From Heterostelium multicystogenum (lineage: Eukaryota; Evosea; Eumycetozoa; Acytosteliales; Acytosteliaceae): DNA of 64,000 nucleotides. The stretch spans positions 1 to 64,000 of the forward strand of contig RCNN01000118.1 in NCBI GenBank assembly GCA_003667245.1. Direction: 5' to 3'. How positions within the stretch are numbered: position 1 is the stretch's first letter; each line of letters begins with the position of its first letter. The translations under genes were made by a program, and so were the position numbers. Of this stretch, positions 21,010 to 30,872 are shown in pieces. The notes beneath the pieces are model-generated. The model ran no database searches. It was not told where the DNA came from and saw only the letters and a list, made by a program, of their open reading frames with translations.

Positions 21010-22112
21010 ATGAAAAGCAAAACCATCCGCCGCTGGTCCTTCATCCACACCTGGACCAGCCTCGTCTGCACCGTATTCCTGCTGCTGCTCGCCCTCACCG
21101 GCCTGCCGTTGATCTTTCACCACGAGATCGACCACCTGCTGGGCAACGAACCCGAGCTGGCACAGATGCCCGCCGATACCCCACATCTGAACCTCGAACA
21201 ACTGGTGGCCAAGGCCCAGGCCCATCGCCCCGGCGAAGCCATGCAATACCTGGCCTGGACGAAGACGACAAGAACGGCGTGATCGCGATCATGGCCGCCA
21301 CCGCCGGCACCGAACCCAATTCCTCCCACACCTTCATGCTCGACGCCCGCACCGGCGAGGCCGTGGAAACGCCTTCGGCCAACGGCGGGCTGACGATGTT
21401 CCTGCTGCGCCTGCACGTCGATATGTTCGCCGGGCTGCCGGGCAAGTTGCTGCTGGCGTTCATGGGCATTCTGTTTGTGCTGGCGATCATCTCCGGCACG
21501 GTGTTGTACCTGCCGTTCATGCGCCGGCTGAAATTCGCCACCGTGCGCCAGGACAAATCCACGCGCCTGCGCTGGCTCGACCTGCACAACCTGATCGGCG
21601 TGGTCACCCTGACCTGGGCGCTGGTAGTGGGCGTGACCGGCGTGATCAGCGCCTGCGCCGACCTGATCATCGCCGCGTGGCGCACCGACAGCCTCAGCGC
21701 AATGATCAAGCCTTACAAAAACGCCCCGCCGCTGACCCTGCGCGCCCCCGCCACCGACCTGCTGACGATTGCCGCCAAGGCCGCGCCCGGGATGGAGCCG
21801 GACTTTATCGCGTTCCCCGGCACGCGTTTCTCCAGCGAGCATCACTACGCGGTGTTCATGAAAGGCAGCACCCACCTGACTTCACACCTGCTGACGCCGG
21901 TATTGATCGACGCCAGCAACCTGCACGTCACCGCCATCGCCGAACGGCCGTGGTACATGGACGCCATGGGCATGTCCCAGCCGCTGCACTTCGGTGACTA
22001 CGGCGGCATGCCGATGAAGATCCTGTGGGCGGTGCTGGATGTGCTGACCATCATCGTCCTGGGCAGTGGCGTGTACCTGTGGCTGGTGCGGCGCAAGGCG
22101 GCCAAGTCATGA
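21010..22112 (+). CDS. PepSY-associated inner-membrane protein (one frameshift)
   Basis: About 367 residues with four helices: WTSLVCTVFLLLLALTGLPL near the N-terminus, LLLAFMGILFVLAIISGTVLY, LTWALVVGVTGVISA and VLDVLTIIVLGSGVYLWLV at the end; conserved HxxH-type histidines flank them. A shift lies near 21258. Such proteins sit beside siderophore receptors and are thought to reduce or release iron from imported siderophores (FoxB/FpvG-like); the electron donor here is unknown. It follows the receptor by 62 bases. Confidence 0.82.
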
Positions 22113-22285
22113 AGCCGAGGCAATCGAGTTTCTGGAAGGTATTCGGCATTCCGCTGGCCATCGGGTTGTTGAGTGCTGCCGGATTGTTTGCGGCATTGCT
22201 GGGGGACGGCTTGTGGGATTCGCTGAGCTGGGTGGGGCTGGGCATTCCGGCCGCCATAGGTAGCTGGGCGTTGCTCAAGCGTTGA
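22109..22285 (+). CDS. Small membrane protein (58 aa) coupled to the PepSY protein
   Basis: MKPRQSSFWKVF, then two hydrophobic segments (GIPLAIGLLSAAGLFAALLG and WVGLGIPAAIGSWALL) and a C-terminal LKR. Its ATG overlaps the TGA of the PepSY gene (ATGA), so the two are probably translated together and act together in iron release. Intact; no named function. Confidence 0.75.
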   Translation: MKPRQSSFWKVFGIPLAIGLLSAAGLFAALLGDGLWDSLSWVGLGIPAAIGSWALLKR

Positions 22286-22320
22286 GATAGATTAGCGCTG
22301 CCCTTTTCCGAGGAATGCCC

Positions 22321-22951
22321 ATGTCCACCCCCAGCATGACGTTGTTCCACAACCCTGCCTCGCCGTTTGTGCGCAAAGTACGGGTGTTGTTGCACGAGAC
22401 CGGTCAACTGGACCGCGTGACCTTGCACGCCTGCGTGCCGACGCCGGTCAAGCCCGACGCCGATGTAATCCTGGACAACGCGCTGGGCAAGATCCCCGCC
22501 CTGCGCCTGGCCGACGGAAATGCGCTGCACGACAGCCGGGTGATCCTCGATTACCTCGACTACCAACACACCGGGACTCCACTGATCCCCCGGAACGGCC
22601 CGGCCCGCTGGCGGCGCCTGACCCTGGCCTCGACCGCCGACGGCATCATGGATGCCGCCGTACTGGTGCGTTATGAAACCGCCATGCGCCCCGAGGAAAA
22701 ACATTGGGACCTGTGGCTGGAAGGCCAGCGCGACAAGATCCGCCGCGCCCTCGACATGCTCGAACAGGACGCCATCGCCGAAACTGGCCGGGCCGTTTGA
22801 CGTGGCCGCGATCAGCGTGGCGTGTGCACTGGCTTATCTGGACTTCCGCCACCCGGACATGCAGTGGCGGTCGAGCCATCCGAAGCTGGCGGCGTGGTAT
22901 GCCGAGGTGAGTCAACGGCCGTCGATGCTCCAGACCCAGCCACCGGCCTAA
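22321..22951 (+). CDS. Glutathione S-transferase family protein (one frameshift)
   Basis: About 209 residues. N-terminal thioredoxin-like domain with NPASPFVRKVRVLLHETG, GKIPALRL (cis-proline) and DSRVILDYLD; C-terminal helical domain with AYLDFRHPDMQWR and HPKLAAWY after a shift near 22785. GAGGAA lies seven bases before the ATG at 22321; an ATG six bases earlier is too close to it. Substrate unknown. Confidence 0.87.
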
Positions 22952-22970
22952 CCTGCTGCAAGGGTTCTTT

Positions 22971-23066
22971 TGTGGTGAGGGAGCTTGCTCCCGCTGGAGT
23001 GCGAAGCGCTCCCAAGATTTTTGGGGCCGCTGCGCAGCCCAGCGGGAGCAAGCTCCCTCGCCACAA
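22971..23066. repeat. REP doublet, type 2
   Basis: GTGAGGGAGCTTGCTCCCGC and the inverted GCGGGAGCAAGCTCCCTCGC, with TGCGAAGCGC / TGCGCAGCCC inside. Same family as 16560-16690. It lies between the convergent GST and creD genes. Confidence 0.85.
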
Positions 23067-23152
23067 AAAGCTCCCGGGCCACAGGGAATAGCGCGTTAAT
23101 CCTCACCACTAACTGCGCGCCCTCTTGCTGATCTTCCCGCAACCCCAACGAC

Positions 23153-24504
23153 CTACTCATCACCCACCTCCTTGCGTTTGCCCACCCCATACCAATCCAG
23201 CTTGCGGGTCAGCACCATCACCGTGCCCAGCAACCCGAACAGCAGCAACGAGCCCATCAACAACGCGTAATCCTCGGCACTCAGCAACCCGTACAGCAAG
23301 CCATACAACGCCGCCAACCCTGCTGAAAACCCCAGGCCATGGGCGACACTGCGCAGCACATGGCAGACGTAAAACCCGATCAGCAACACACAGGCCGCCG
23401 CCGATATCAGGTAAGCCGGGCCAAACCCGATGTGCTCGGACAACGACAACAGCAGCAGGTAGAAAAACGCCAGGGCAACCCCCACCAGCGCGTACTGGAA
23501 TTCGGGTGCACCGCCAGGCTCTTGAGCACCTCGAACAGGAAGAAACCGGCAAACGTCAGGGCAATGAACAGCAGCGCATATTTGATCGCCCGATCGCTCT
23601 TGAGGTACTGGTCCACCGGGTCGATAAAGCTCACGCCGAAGCTGCGGCTGTTGAAGTCGTCACAGCCGCGCTCGGCCAGGCAACCGCGCAGTGCTTCTTC
23701 CAGGTTGGTGGAGAAGAATGTGGTCTGCCAATTGGCGCTGAAGCCTTGGGCGGTGACCTCGCGCTGGGTCGGCAGGAAGTTGCCGATAAAGCTGGGGTGC
23801 GGCCAGTTGGACGCGAGCTTGACCTGGCTGGTCTTGCCCACCGGCACCACTTGCAACTGCTCGGTTCCTTGCAGGCGCAGGTCAAAGGCGAAGTCAAAAG
23901 GTGACGGATTGTGGCTGTCCTGCTCGGGCAGCATCACGTGCACACCCTCCCCCAGCCAAGCCACTTGAGTGCCCGGGGAAAACGCCAGTTGCTGGCTGCC
24001 CAGCTCCAGCTTCAACGCATTTTCGATGCCGCGAATGTCGCTGATACCCACTGCCAGATACGCCGGCTCAAAGCGGTAATCGGCAAAGTTTTCCGTGATG
24101 CCCCACTGCTCCGGCAACACAAACCGCCCACTGATACGGCTGTCGGCGTGGAACAACCGCGCCTGGTAGATGCCCCGGGCGCGCACTTCGGTTTGCACCT
24201 GCCCGTCGAGGGCAAATTGCTCCGGCAGGAAATACAGATGACCACGCACCTCGCGGGTTTCTTCGTAGCGTTCGTTGAGCTTTTCATTGAGCTTCCACTC
24301 CCGGACGGTCTTGCGATAAGGCACCACCAGCACCGGGCCATTGAGGCGCTGGCTGTAGCTGGAACTGCGGGCGATATCCTGCAAGACGTCGTCGCGCAGT
24401 TGCTGACGGTCGGTAATCACCCCGTGGATCATCAGCAACGGAATCAACAACAGCACGATCAGCAGCGCGATGGCGCCCAATTTGAAAAGCAGATTGCGGT
24501 TCAT
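23153..24504 (-). CDS. creD: Cell envelope integrity / inner-membrane protein CreD (one frameshift)
   Basis: About 450 residues. N-terminal membrane segment (LFKLGAIALLIVLLLIPLLMIHG), a large periplasmic domain (VLVVPYRKTVREW, FLPTQREVTAQGFSANWQTTFFS, FGVSFIDPVDQYLKSDRAIKY), then about five C-terminal helices reached after a shift near 23507. CreD is the main target of CreBC and affects envelope stress and beta-lactam phenotypes. It lies 51 bases downstream of creC, and a hairpin covers its ribosome site. Confidence 0.92.
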
Positions 24505-24508
24505 GAAG

Positions 24509-24532
24509 CTCTCCCTGTTTTGATGGGGAGAG
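24509..24532 (-). promoter_or_regulatory. Hairpin hiding the creD ribosome-binding site
   Basis: On the minus strand CTCTCCC (24532-24526) can pair with GGGAGAG (24515-24509), and GGGAG is the only ribosome site before the creD ATG at 24504. Pairing would lower creD translation. Confidence 0.4.
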
Positions 24533-24555
24533 TCTGGCGGGCGCTTAAGGGGGAT

Positions 24556-25997
24556 TTATGAAGGGAATGTGGAGACTGTGTGGAGATGCAGTTTTACCTG
24601 CACGCCGCCGGGCACGTTGCCGATCTGCAATGAGCCGCCGTGCAGCTTCATCACCTCTTCGACAAAATTCAGCCCAAGGCCGGTGCTCTTGCGCCCGCTG
24701 GCCGGGCGCGGCAGGGAATAGAAGCGCTCGCTCAGGCGCGGCAACGCGTACTCGGGAATGGCGTCGGCCTGGTTGAACAGGGTGAATTCGATCCCGTCAT
24801 CCAAGGCCTTGGCGCTGAACCGCAACGTGCCACCGGGCGGTGTGAAATCCAGCGCGTTTTCCAGCAGGTTACCCAGTGCCTGGCGCAGCAGGAACGGCTC
24901 GCCGTACACCTGCAGATCCGCGGCAATCGCCTGCTCGACCTGCAACCCGGCGCCTTCAATGCGCGCACATTGAGCCCTGAGCACTTCGTCCACCAGCGCC
25001 GCCAACGACAGGCTGGCCTGGTCCTCAAGGCCCTGGCGCTGCTCCACCTGCGCCAGGTTCAGCAGGCGTTCGATCAACTGCTGCAAGCGCGCACTTTCGC
25101 TGTCGATATTGCTCACGAAACGCTGCTGCTGGTCACGGGGCATGTCGCCCTGCAACAGCTCCGCCGCACCACGAATCGCCGCCAGCGGGCTTTTCAATTC
25201 GTGGGTCAGGGTGTGCACATAACGTTCGACGTACGCCTTGCCTTCCAGCTGGGTGCGCATGTGTTCCACGGCGGTGGACAACTGCTCCAGTTCACCACCG
25301 CGATAGTGCGGCAACTCGGCACGCCGGCCTTCACTCACCGCCTGGGCATACGCCGTCAGCCGGCGCAGTGCGACACTCAACCACCACGACAACAGCGCAC
25401 CAAACAGCAAGCCCAGGGCGACCAGCCCGGCGCCGTACCACAGCAACCGGTCTTCGGTGCGGTCCACATAGGGTTGCAGTGAACTGTTGGGCTTGGCCAC
25501 AGTGACCCACACCGATGATCTGCCCGTTATCGCGGATCGGCGCGCCGACGTGCATCACCGACGAGGCCGGGTCGTCCAGTTCGCTGCGGGTCGAGCGCGC
25601 ACCGTATTCGCCGCGCAGGGTCAGGTACACATCGTTCCACTTCGAATAGTCCTCGCCCACCGCCTCGCCGCTGGAGTCCAGCAACACGATGCCCTTGGCG
25701 TCGGTGACGTAGATGCGGTGGTTGACCTGGTTTTTTCGGCAGGCCCCAGATATTCGCGCCGGGCTGACGCTCACCGTAGGCCTTGAGCAGTTCGGGCCAG
25801 TGGCTCTGGCCGAGGGTGCCGTTCTTCACATCGCTGCGCAGGATTTCCGCCAGCAGGTTGGCGGTGTCCACCAGGGTTTCTTCGGTGGACTGGCGCACAC
25901 CGGGGCGGATTTCCTTCATCACGGTGCTGAGTACGAAGTAGCCGGTCAGGCCGATAAACAGCGCATAGACCAGGAAGAACCGGATCCCCAGGCGCAT
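24556..25997 (-). CDS. creC: Sensor histidine kinase CreC (two frameshifts)
   Basis: About 479 residues. N-terminal helix (FFLVYALFIGLTGYFVL), periplasmic sensor (HRIYVTDAKGIVLLDSSG), second helix (WYGAGLVALGLLFGALLSWW), HAMP, HisKA with THELKSPLAAIRGAAELLQ (phospho-His) and HATPase with NLLENALDF and GLGLNFVEEVM. Shifts near 25738 and 25505. Its ATG shares one base with the creB stop (TGATG), so creB and creC are coupled. Partner of CreB; in Pseudomonas the pair (BlrAB in Aeromonas) reacts to beta-lactam/PBP4 disturbance. Confidence 0.93.
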
Positions 25998-26663
25998 CAG
26001 CTGTTGCCCGGGCTGTAGCTGTAGCCAAGGCCGCGATGGGTCTGGATGGCTCCGCCTCGGGCGCCACCGCGCGCAACTTGCTGCGCACGCTTTTGATGTG
26101 GCTGTCGATATTGCGCTCGTAGCCTGCGTCCGCCGCCACGCCCACCGCATCCAGCAGTTGCTCGCGGCTGAACACGCGCTCGGGTTGCTCCAACAGGCTG
26201 TGCAACAGACGGAATTCATGGCGAGTGAGGCTCAGGGGCTGGCCGCGATAACTGATCTGCATGCGCTCCAGGTCCACCTGGAACACAACCGGAGCAGCAC
26301 CGGGGCCCACACGCTTGAGAATGGCCCGTACCCGCGCTGCCACTTCCGCGGGCTGAACGGCTTGACTACATAGTCGTCAGCGCCGATCTCAAGACCCACC
26401 ACGCGGTCGATCTCGCCGTCCCGGGCGCTGAGGAACATCACCGGTACTTCGCTGAAACGCCGCAGTTGCTTGCAGGTTTCAAAGCCGGTGATGTCCGGCA
26501 GGCCGATGTCGAGGATGACCAGGTCCGCCGGGGTTTGCCGCTGATGGGCCAGCGCCGCCTGGCCGAGGCTCAACCAGGTGGTGGTGAAGCCCTCGCCTTG
26601 CAGGGCGAAAATCAGCGTGTCAGCGATAGCCGCTTCGTCTTCGACAATCAGGATATGCGCCAT
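25997..26663 (-). CDS. creB: Response regulator CreB (two frameshifts)
   Basis: OmpR-type regulator of about 222 residues. Receiver: ILIVEDEAAIADTL, VILDIGLPDITGFE (phospho-Asp), VMFLSARDGEIDRV, DYVVKPFSP (Lys). Winged helix: SLTRHEFRLLHSLLEQPERVFSREQLLDAV and HIKSVRSKLR. Shifts near 26345 and 26045; with them corrected the gene ends in GYSYSPGNS at the TGATG shared with creC. It starts nine bases after the upstream zinc-protease-family gene, so all four genes are probably one operon. Confidence 0.93.
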
Positions 26664-26672
26664 GGTGTTCCG

Positions 26673-27173
26673 TCAGCAGTCCGGTTTGTCCGCAGTGTAA
26701 CGGCGGGCCGGGTTTACCGCAGCGCCGAATTCACGCAGGGCCTTGGCGCCGATCAGCAGCGGGTAGTTGAAGCTGCTGCGGTCGGTGAGGTTGACCTCGA
26801 CGGTGCGCTTGACGTTGCCCAGGCACATTTCCAGGTCGATCACCGGGCGCTTGGCCACGGTGGCTTCGTCCTTGTCGTCATCTTCGTCGGCGCGGCTCTT
26901 GATTTTGCTGATGCGCGAAACCTTGTGCTCGTACACCTTGTTGGTGGCGTCCTTGCCGCCGAGGCGGAAGCGTACCCAGTCGTCGCCATCACGGGTGAAG
27001 GTCTCGATGTCCCGGGCCGACAGCGAGGCGGTCAGCGCGCCGGTGTCCATCTTGGCCTTGAAGGTCTCACCGATTTCCGGCAGTTGGATGTATTCGTAGC
27101 GACCGTAAAGGGTCGGCTCGGCGGCCATTACAGGCAAGGCCACCAGCGTTAGCAGGGCAAGGATGGATTTCAC
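26673..27173 (-). CDS. ATP-dependent zinc protease family protein (retropepsin-like), exported
   Basis: 166 residues, intact. Signal peptide MKSILALLTLVALPVMAAEP; then KMDTGALTASLSA (Asp-Thr-Gly of the retropepsin-like fold) and FNYPLLIGAKALREFGAAVNP. The family is labelled RimK-associated zinc protease (DUF785) but the DTG motif suggests an aspartic-protease-like fold; activity unproven. It heads the creBCD run on the same strand, as PA0462 does in PAO1, and is divergent from the acyltransferase. Confidence 0.85.
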   Translation of the reverse strand: MKSILALLTLVALPVMAAEPTLYGRYEYIQLPEIGETFKAKMDTGALTASLSARDIETFTRDGDDWVRFRLGGKDATNKVYEHKVSRISKIKSRADEDDDKDEATVAKRPVIDLEMCLGNVKRTVEVNLTDRSSFNYPLLIGAKALREFGAAVNPARRYTADKPDC

Positions 27174-27346
27174 GTAGGAGGTTTCCTTGAAATAAGTGGG
27201 CCAATTCTAGACTGCAAATTCGCTGCTTAGTTAGATCACAGAGCATACCCAGCCCGCTGTGAAACATTCGTAAGCTTATTTGCGATTTGGTCTCCAGGCC
27301 CAAGCTGCTTATCATGGCGGGCCAAAAATGATTCCAAGAGTTACTT

Positions 27347-28234
27347 ATGCGCCGCCTGCTCACCGGCTGTTTCGTCACATTGCTGCTGTTGCTCAACACC
27401 CTGGTGCTGTTCGGGCCGCTGATGGTGTTTGCCCTGCTCAAGCTGGTGGCCCCCGGTCGCTTTCGTGACTATGCCTCCTGGGCCGTCATGTGGATCGCCG
27501 AAACCTGGGCCGAGATCGACAAGCTGATCTTCGCCCTGTGCATTCCTACCCAATGGGACATTCGCGGCGGCGGCGACCTGCGGGGTGACACTTCTTACCT
27601 GGTGATCAGCAACCATCAATCCTGGGTCGACATCCCCGCACTGATCCAGGCCCTCAACCGGCGCACGCCGTTCTTCAAGTTCTTCCTGAAAAAGGAACTG
27701 ATCTGGGTACCCTTCCTGGGCCTGGCCTGGTGGGCGCTGGATTACCCGTTCATGAAGCGCTACAGCAAGGCATTCCTGGCCAAACACCCGGAACTGGCAG
27801 GCCAGGACCTGAAAATCACCAAAGAGGCCTGCGAGTTGTTCAAGCGCCAGCCGGTCACCGTGGTGAATTACCTGGAAGGCACGCGGTTCACCCCGGCCAA
27901 GCGCAAACAGCAGGCTTCACCCTTCGAGCGCCTGCTCAAGCCCAAGGCGGGTGGCGTGGCGTTCGTGCTCGCGGCGTTGGGTGAACAGCTGGATGCGGTG
28001 CTCGACGTCACCGTGGTTTATCCACAGGAAAACATTCCCGGCTTCTGGGACTTGATCAGTGGCGCAGTGCCGAAGGTGATCGTGGATATCCGTACCCGAG
28101 AGCTGGATCCGGCGTTGTGGCAGGGGGATTACGAGAACGATCCGGCGTTTCGCCAGACCGTCCAGAACTGGGTCAACCAGCTCTGGATGGAGAAGGATGC
28201 GCGCATCGCCCAACTGCGCGCGGAGCGGCCTTAG
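27347..28234 (+). CDS. PlsC-family 1-acyl-glycerol-3-phosphate acyltransferase-like protein
   Basis: 295 residues, intact. N-terminal membrane helices (LLTGCFVTLLLLLNTLVLFGPL), the acyltransferase motif NHQSWVD (H-x4-D) near residue 88, FFLKKELIWVPFLG, and the second motif YLEGTRFTP. Resembles E. coli YihG-type acyltransferases; may modify phospholipids. Its stop codon overlaps that of the convergent DUF2780 gene by two bases. Confidence 0.88.
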   Translation: MRRLLTGCFVTLLLLLNTLVLFGPLMVFALLKLVAPGRFRDYASWAVMWIAETWAEIDKLIFALCIPTQWDIRGGGDLRGDTSYLVISNHQSWVDIPALIQALNRRTPFFKFFLKKELIWVPFLGLAWWALDYPFMKRYSKAFLAKHPELAGQDLKITKEACELFKRQPVTVVNYLEGTRFTPAKRKQQASPFERLLKPKAGGVAFVLAALGEQLDAVLDVTVVYPQENIPGFWDLISGAVPKVIVDIRTRELDPALWQGDYENDPAFRQTVQNWVNQLWMEKDARIAQLRAERP

Positions 28235-28801
28235 CCGCCAGTGCCCCAGGCCGAAGCCAGTTTGCCCAGCACCGATTCGCTGGCGCCCTGGCCGCCCAGG
28301 TATTTCAGGATAACCGGCGCAAACTGGCCCACCATCCCGCTGTCCATGCCCAGCGCGCTGAAACGCAGTGTTCAAGTCATTGGTGTTTTTCACGTTACCC
28401 AACACGCCATCCAGGCCCGAGGTCTTGCTGCCGCCGCTCTGGCCGAGCATGCCGCTCAGGGCGCCGAGGCTGCCCAGGGAGTTGCTGCCGGAGAGCTTGT
28501 CCAGGCCCGGTACGCTTTTGGTCAGTTGCGAGTAATCACCGCCGCCCAATTTATTCTTGGCCAGGCCCAGCATTGCGCCGGTACCACCAACGGCCTGCTC
28601 AGGGGTCACGTTCAATTGCGAGGTCAGTGCCTGCAGCAGACCAGCGGTCTGTGAAGTGGGTGCAGCCGCTGCTGCCTTGTCGCCACCTTGTGCACCGGAC
28701 ACGGCGTTGGCCACGTCGCCGAGGCTGAAACCTGCCGCAAATACCGGGCTGGCCGCCACGGTCAACAGGCAGGACAGGGCAAAACCGCGTGAAATCTTCA
28801 T
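28231..28801 (-). CDS. DUF2780 exported protein (one frameshift)
   Basis: About 190 residues. Signal peptide MKISRGFALSCLLTVAASPVFA, then a Gly/Ser/Leu-rich helical domain (LLQALTSQLNVTPEQAVGGTGAMLGLAKNKL, LGALSGMLGQSGG) typical of DUF2780, with C-terminal YLGGQGASESVLGKLASAWG after a shift near 28365. Periplasmic; function unknown. Divergent from the ECF sigma gene 154 bases away and overlapping the acyltransferase stop. Confidence 0.82.
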
Positions 28802-28954
28802 CAAGACAACCTCTGAAAGTAAGCGCAAAAAGCAGGAGTTTGACTGGGTACGCCGAAGGATTGTTCCCTCCCTGCAGATTAGTTCAGAAAACCACTGCAT
28901 CCGATGCGCCTTGCGCTGCGTATATCCACCACGAGCCGCACGGAGGTAGATGGA

Positions 28955-29590
28955 ATGAATGCCCAAGCTGGACTAACCTCAGCCTGCCCTCTTTACCGTG
29001 CGCCGTCCCATCGCCCTGTTGCAAGCGCCTGGAGAAGCCCTATTTCGACCCACGATGCAGATCAGCTACGGCAATTGCTGGCCCAGTGTTCACTGGGTAA
29101 TCGCCAGGCGTTCGAAACGCTCTATCGCAGCGTTTCCCCGCGTTTGCATGGTGTTGCCTTGCGTTTCATGGGTCGCAAGGATCTGGCCGAGGAGGTGTTG
29201 CAGGAAAGCTTCGTGCGCATCTGGTACAACGCCTCACGCTATGAGGCCCATCTGTCGGCGCCCATGACCTGGATGGTCAATATCACCCGCAACCTGGCGA
29301 TCGACCAGTTGCGCAAACACCGCGAACAACCCTTGAACCAAGGCCAGGAGGACGCCACCGCCGACGAAAGCCCCAGCGCCCATGAACAGCTCGACAGCGA
29401 GCGTGAAGCCCTCGCCCTGAACCGCTGCCTCGACAGCCTCGAAGGCATGCAGCGCCAGTCGATCACCGTGGCTTACTTCCAGGGCTTGTCGTGCTCGGAA
29501 TTGGCCGAACATCTGGCCGCGCCCCTGGGCTCGGTCAAATCCTGGATTCGCCGCGGCATGGAGCGCTTGCGCAGGTGCCTTGAATCATGA
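28955..29590 (+). CDS. ECF sigma factor (RpoE/SigK-like)
   Basis: About 211 residues. Region 2: FETLYRSVSPRLHGVALRFMG, LAEEVLQESFVRIWYNASRY and MTWMVNITRNLAIDQLRKH; region 4: GMQRQSITVAYFQGLSCSELAEHLAAPLGSVKSWIRRGMERLR. The start at 28955 has GGAGG eight bases upstream; the first 40 residues are not conserved, so a later start remains possible. Its stop overlaps the anti-sigma start (ATGA). Signal and regulon not visible. Confidence 0.9.
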   Translation: MNAQAGLTSACPLYRAPSHRPVASAWRSPISTHDADQLRQLLAQCSLGNRQAFETLYRSVSPRLHGVALRFMGRKDLAEEVLQESFVRIWYNASRYEAHLSAPMTWMVNITRNLAIDQLRKHREQPLNQGQEDATADESPSAHEQLDSEREALALNRCLDSLEGMQRQSITVAYFQGLSCSELAEHLAAPLGSVKSWIRRGMERLRRCLES

Positions 29591-30264
29591 ACTACCAGAC
29601 CACCGCCCTGCGCCGCGCCCTGGCGGCTGACTACGCCATCGGGCTGATGCCTGCCACCGCCCGCCGGCGCTTTGAAGCGCTGCTGCGGGATGACGCGGCG
29701 CTGCGCGTCGAACTCGGGCACTGGCAGGATGCCCTCGCCAGCCTCACCGGGCCGCTGCCTGAACGGCCGGTGCCGGACCACGTATGGGAAGGGATCAAGG
29801 CGCGCATTGAGCCGCAAGTGCTGCATATGCCGGCGAAGAAACCGTTCTGGATGAACCTGCGCTTGCTGGTAGCGGCGTGCGGGGTGGTGATCGCGGTATT
29901 GGTGGGTGTGTTGTACCAGCGCGATCTTGGGGTGGAGTACAACGCCACGCTGGTGGCGGCTGATCAGCAGCCGGCGCTGAAGATCCAGGCCTACGCGGAT
30001 CACCTGCAAGTGGAACCGCTGACCCTGGCGGCCGTGGAGCCGGCCCGCGCGTTGGAACTGTGGGCAATCCCGGCAGGCGGCAAACCCATCTCCCTGGGGT
30101 TGTTGCCGGTGTCGGGTAACGGCCGAATCCAGTTGAGCAAAGAACACCAGGCGCTGCTGACGGCGCCGCTGACCCTGGCAGTGAGCCTTGAGCCTCAGGG
30201 GGGCTCGCCGACCGGACAACCCACCGGGCCGGTGCTGTATCAGGGCCAATTGGCATCACTCTGA
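29587..30264 (+). CDS. RskA-type transmembrane anti-sigma factor
   Basis: 225 residues, intact. Cytoplasmic anti-sigma part (RRALAADYAIGLMPATARRRFEALL, LGHWQDALASL), one helix (LLVAACGVVIAVLVGVLY, about residue 98) and the extracytoplasmic RskA domain (ALELWAIPAGGKPISLGLLPVSG, SLEPQGGSPTGQP). It binds the sigma factor encoded immediately upstream, from which it is translated by ATGA overlap. Release is normally by regulated proteolysis. Confidence 0.9.
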   Translation: MNYQTTALRRALAADYAIGLMPATARRRFEALLRDDAALRVELGHWQDALASLTGPLPERPVPDHVWEGIKARIEPQVLHMPAKKPFWMNLRLLVAACGVVIAVLVGVLYQRDLGVEYNATLVAADQQPALKIQAYADHLQVEPLTLAAVEPARALELWAIPAGGKPISLGLLPVSGNGRIQLSKEHQALLTAPLTLAVSLEPQGGSPTGQPTGPVLYQGQLASL

Positions 30265-30348
30265 TCCGAGGCTCAATACGACGGATGAGGAACCGATCGC
30301 CGTTAACCGGGTCCATTAAAGACTACAAAACATGTCAGGAAGAGCCTA

Positions 30349-30807
30349 ATGACTGCGATCAACCCCCAAGTGATTGAGCACAAGCCTTCATTCTGGAACC
30401 GCCCACGCCTGTTCGTCGGCGCCTGTTTGGTGATAGTGGCAGGCGTCGGCGGCGCCCTCTACACCCAGGACAGCGTCAAGGCTGCCGCATTGCTGGTGAA
30501 CACCACCCAGCAACCGGCCACGCAAATCGTGGCCCACAAGGATTACCTCGAAGTGCAGCCGATTGCCGCCACCGCACCGGCTCCGGACCAAAGCCTGGAG
30601 CTGTGGGCGGTTCCGGCTGACGGCACGCCAGTGTCACTGGGCCTGTTGCCGGAAGACGGCAAAGGCATTATCGGCATCAACCCTCGCCAGCAGGAGTCGA
30701 TCAGCAAGCCGGTGACACTGATGGTCAGCTCGGAAACCAAGGGCGGCTCGGTGAGCAAGCAGCCGACGGGGCCAACGGTGTATCAGGGAGCGTTGGCGAT
30801 TCGCTGA
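30349..30807 (+). CDS. Orphan RskA-like domain protein lacking the anti-sigma part
   Basis: 152 residues, intact, with AGGAAG before the ATG. It keeps a short N-terminus, the membrane segment (LFVGACLVIVAGVGGALY) and the extracytoplasmic domain of the preceding anti-sigma factor (LELWAVPADGTPVSLGLLPEDG, SSETKGGSVSKQPTGPTVYQG), but has none of the about 90-residue cytoplasmic sigma-binding region. It is probably a tandem partial duplication; it might compete for the signal or dimerise with the full-length protein. Inference only. Confidence 0.82.
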   Translation: MTAINPQVIEHKPSFWNRPRLFVGACLVIVAGVGGALYTQDSVKAAALLVNTTQQPATQIVAHKDYLEVQPIAATAPAPDQSLELWAVPADGTPVSLGLLPEDGKGIIGINPRQQESISKPVTLMVSSETKGGSVSKQPTGPTVYQGALAIR

Positions 30808-30830
30808 TTCTCCCACCCAACCGCAGATGC

Positions 30831-30860
30831 AAAAAAGGCGACCCTGAGGTCGCCTTTTTA
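30831..30860. terminator. Bidirectional rho-independent terminator
   Basis: AAAAAGGCGACC, loop CTGA, GGTCGCCTTTTT. It ends the plus-strand sigma operon and, read on minus, fdhA, whose stop is at 30873. Confidence 0.93.
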
Positions 30861-30872
30861 TTTGCCCGCGAT

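Noticed and set aside
22948..23190. Small minus-strand gene after creD
   Set aside because: The frame runs through a REP doublet and has no ribosome site or similarity.
1139..26663. Real pseudogenes in the bio, fiu and cre regions
   Set aside because: Breaks are single bases, often in short runs, with immediate frame recovery and no deletions or insertions of elements; sequencing error is simpler.
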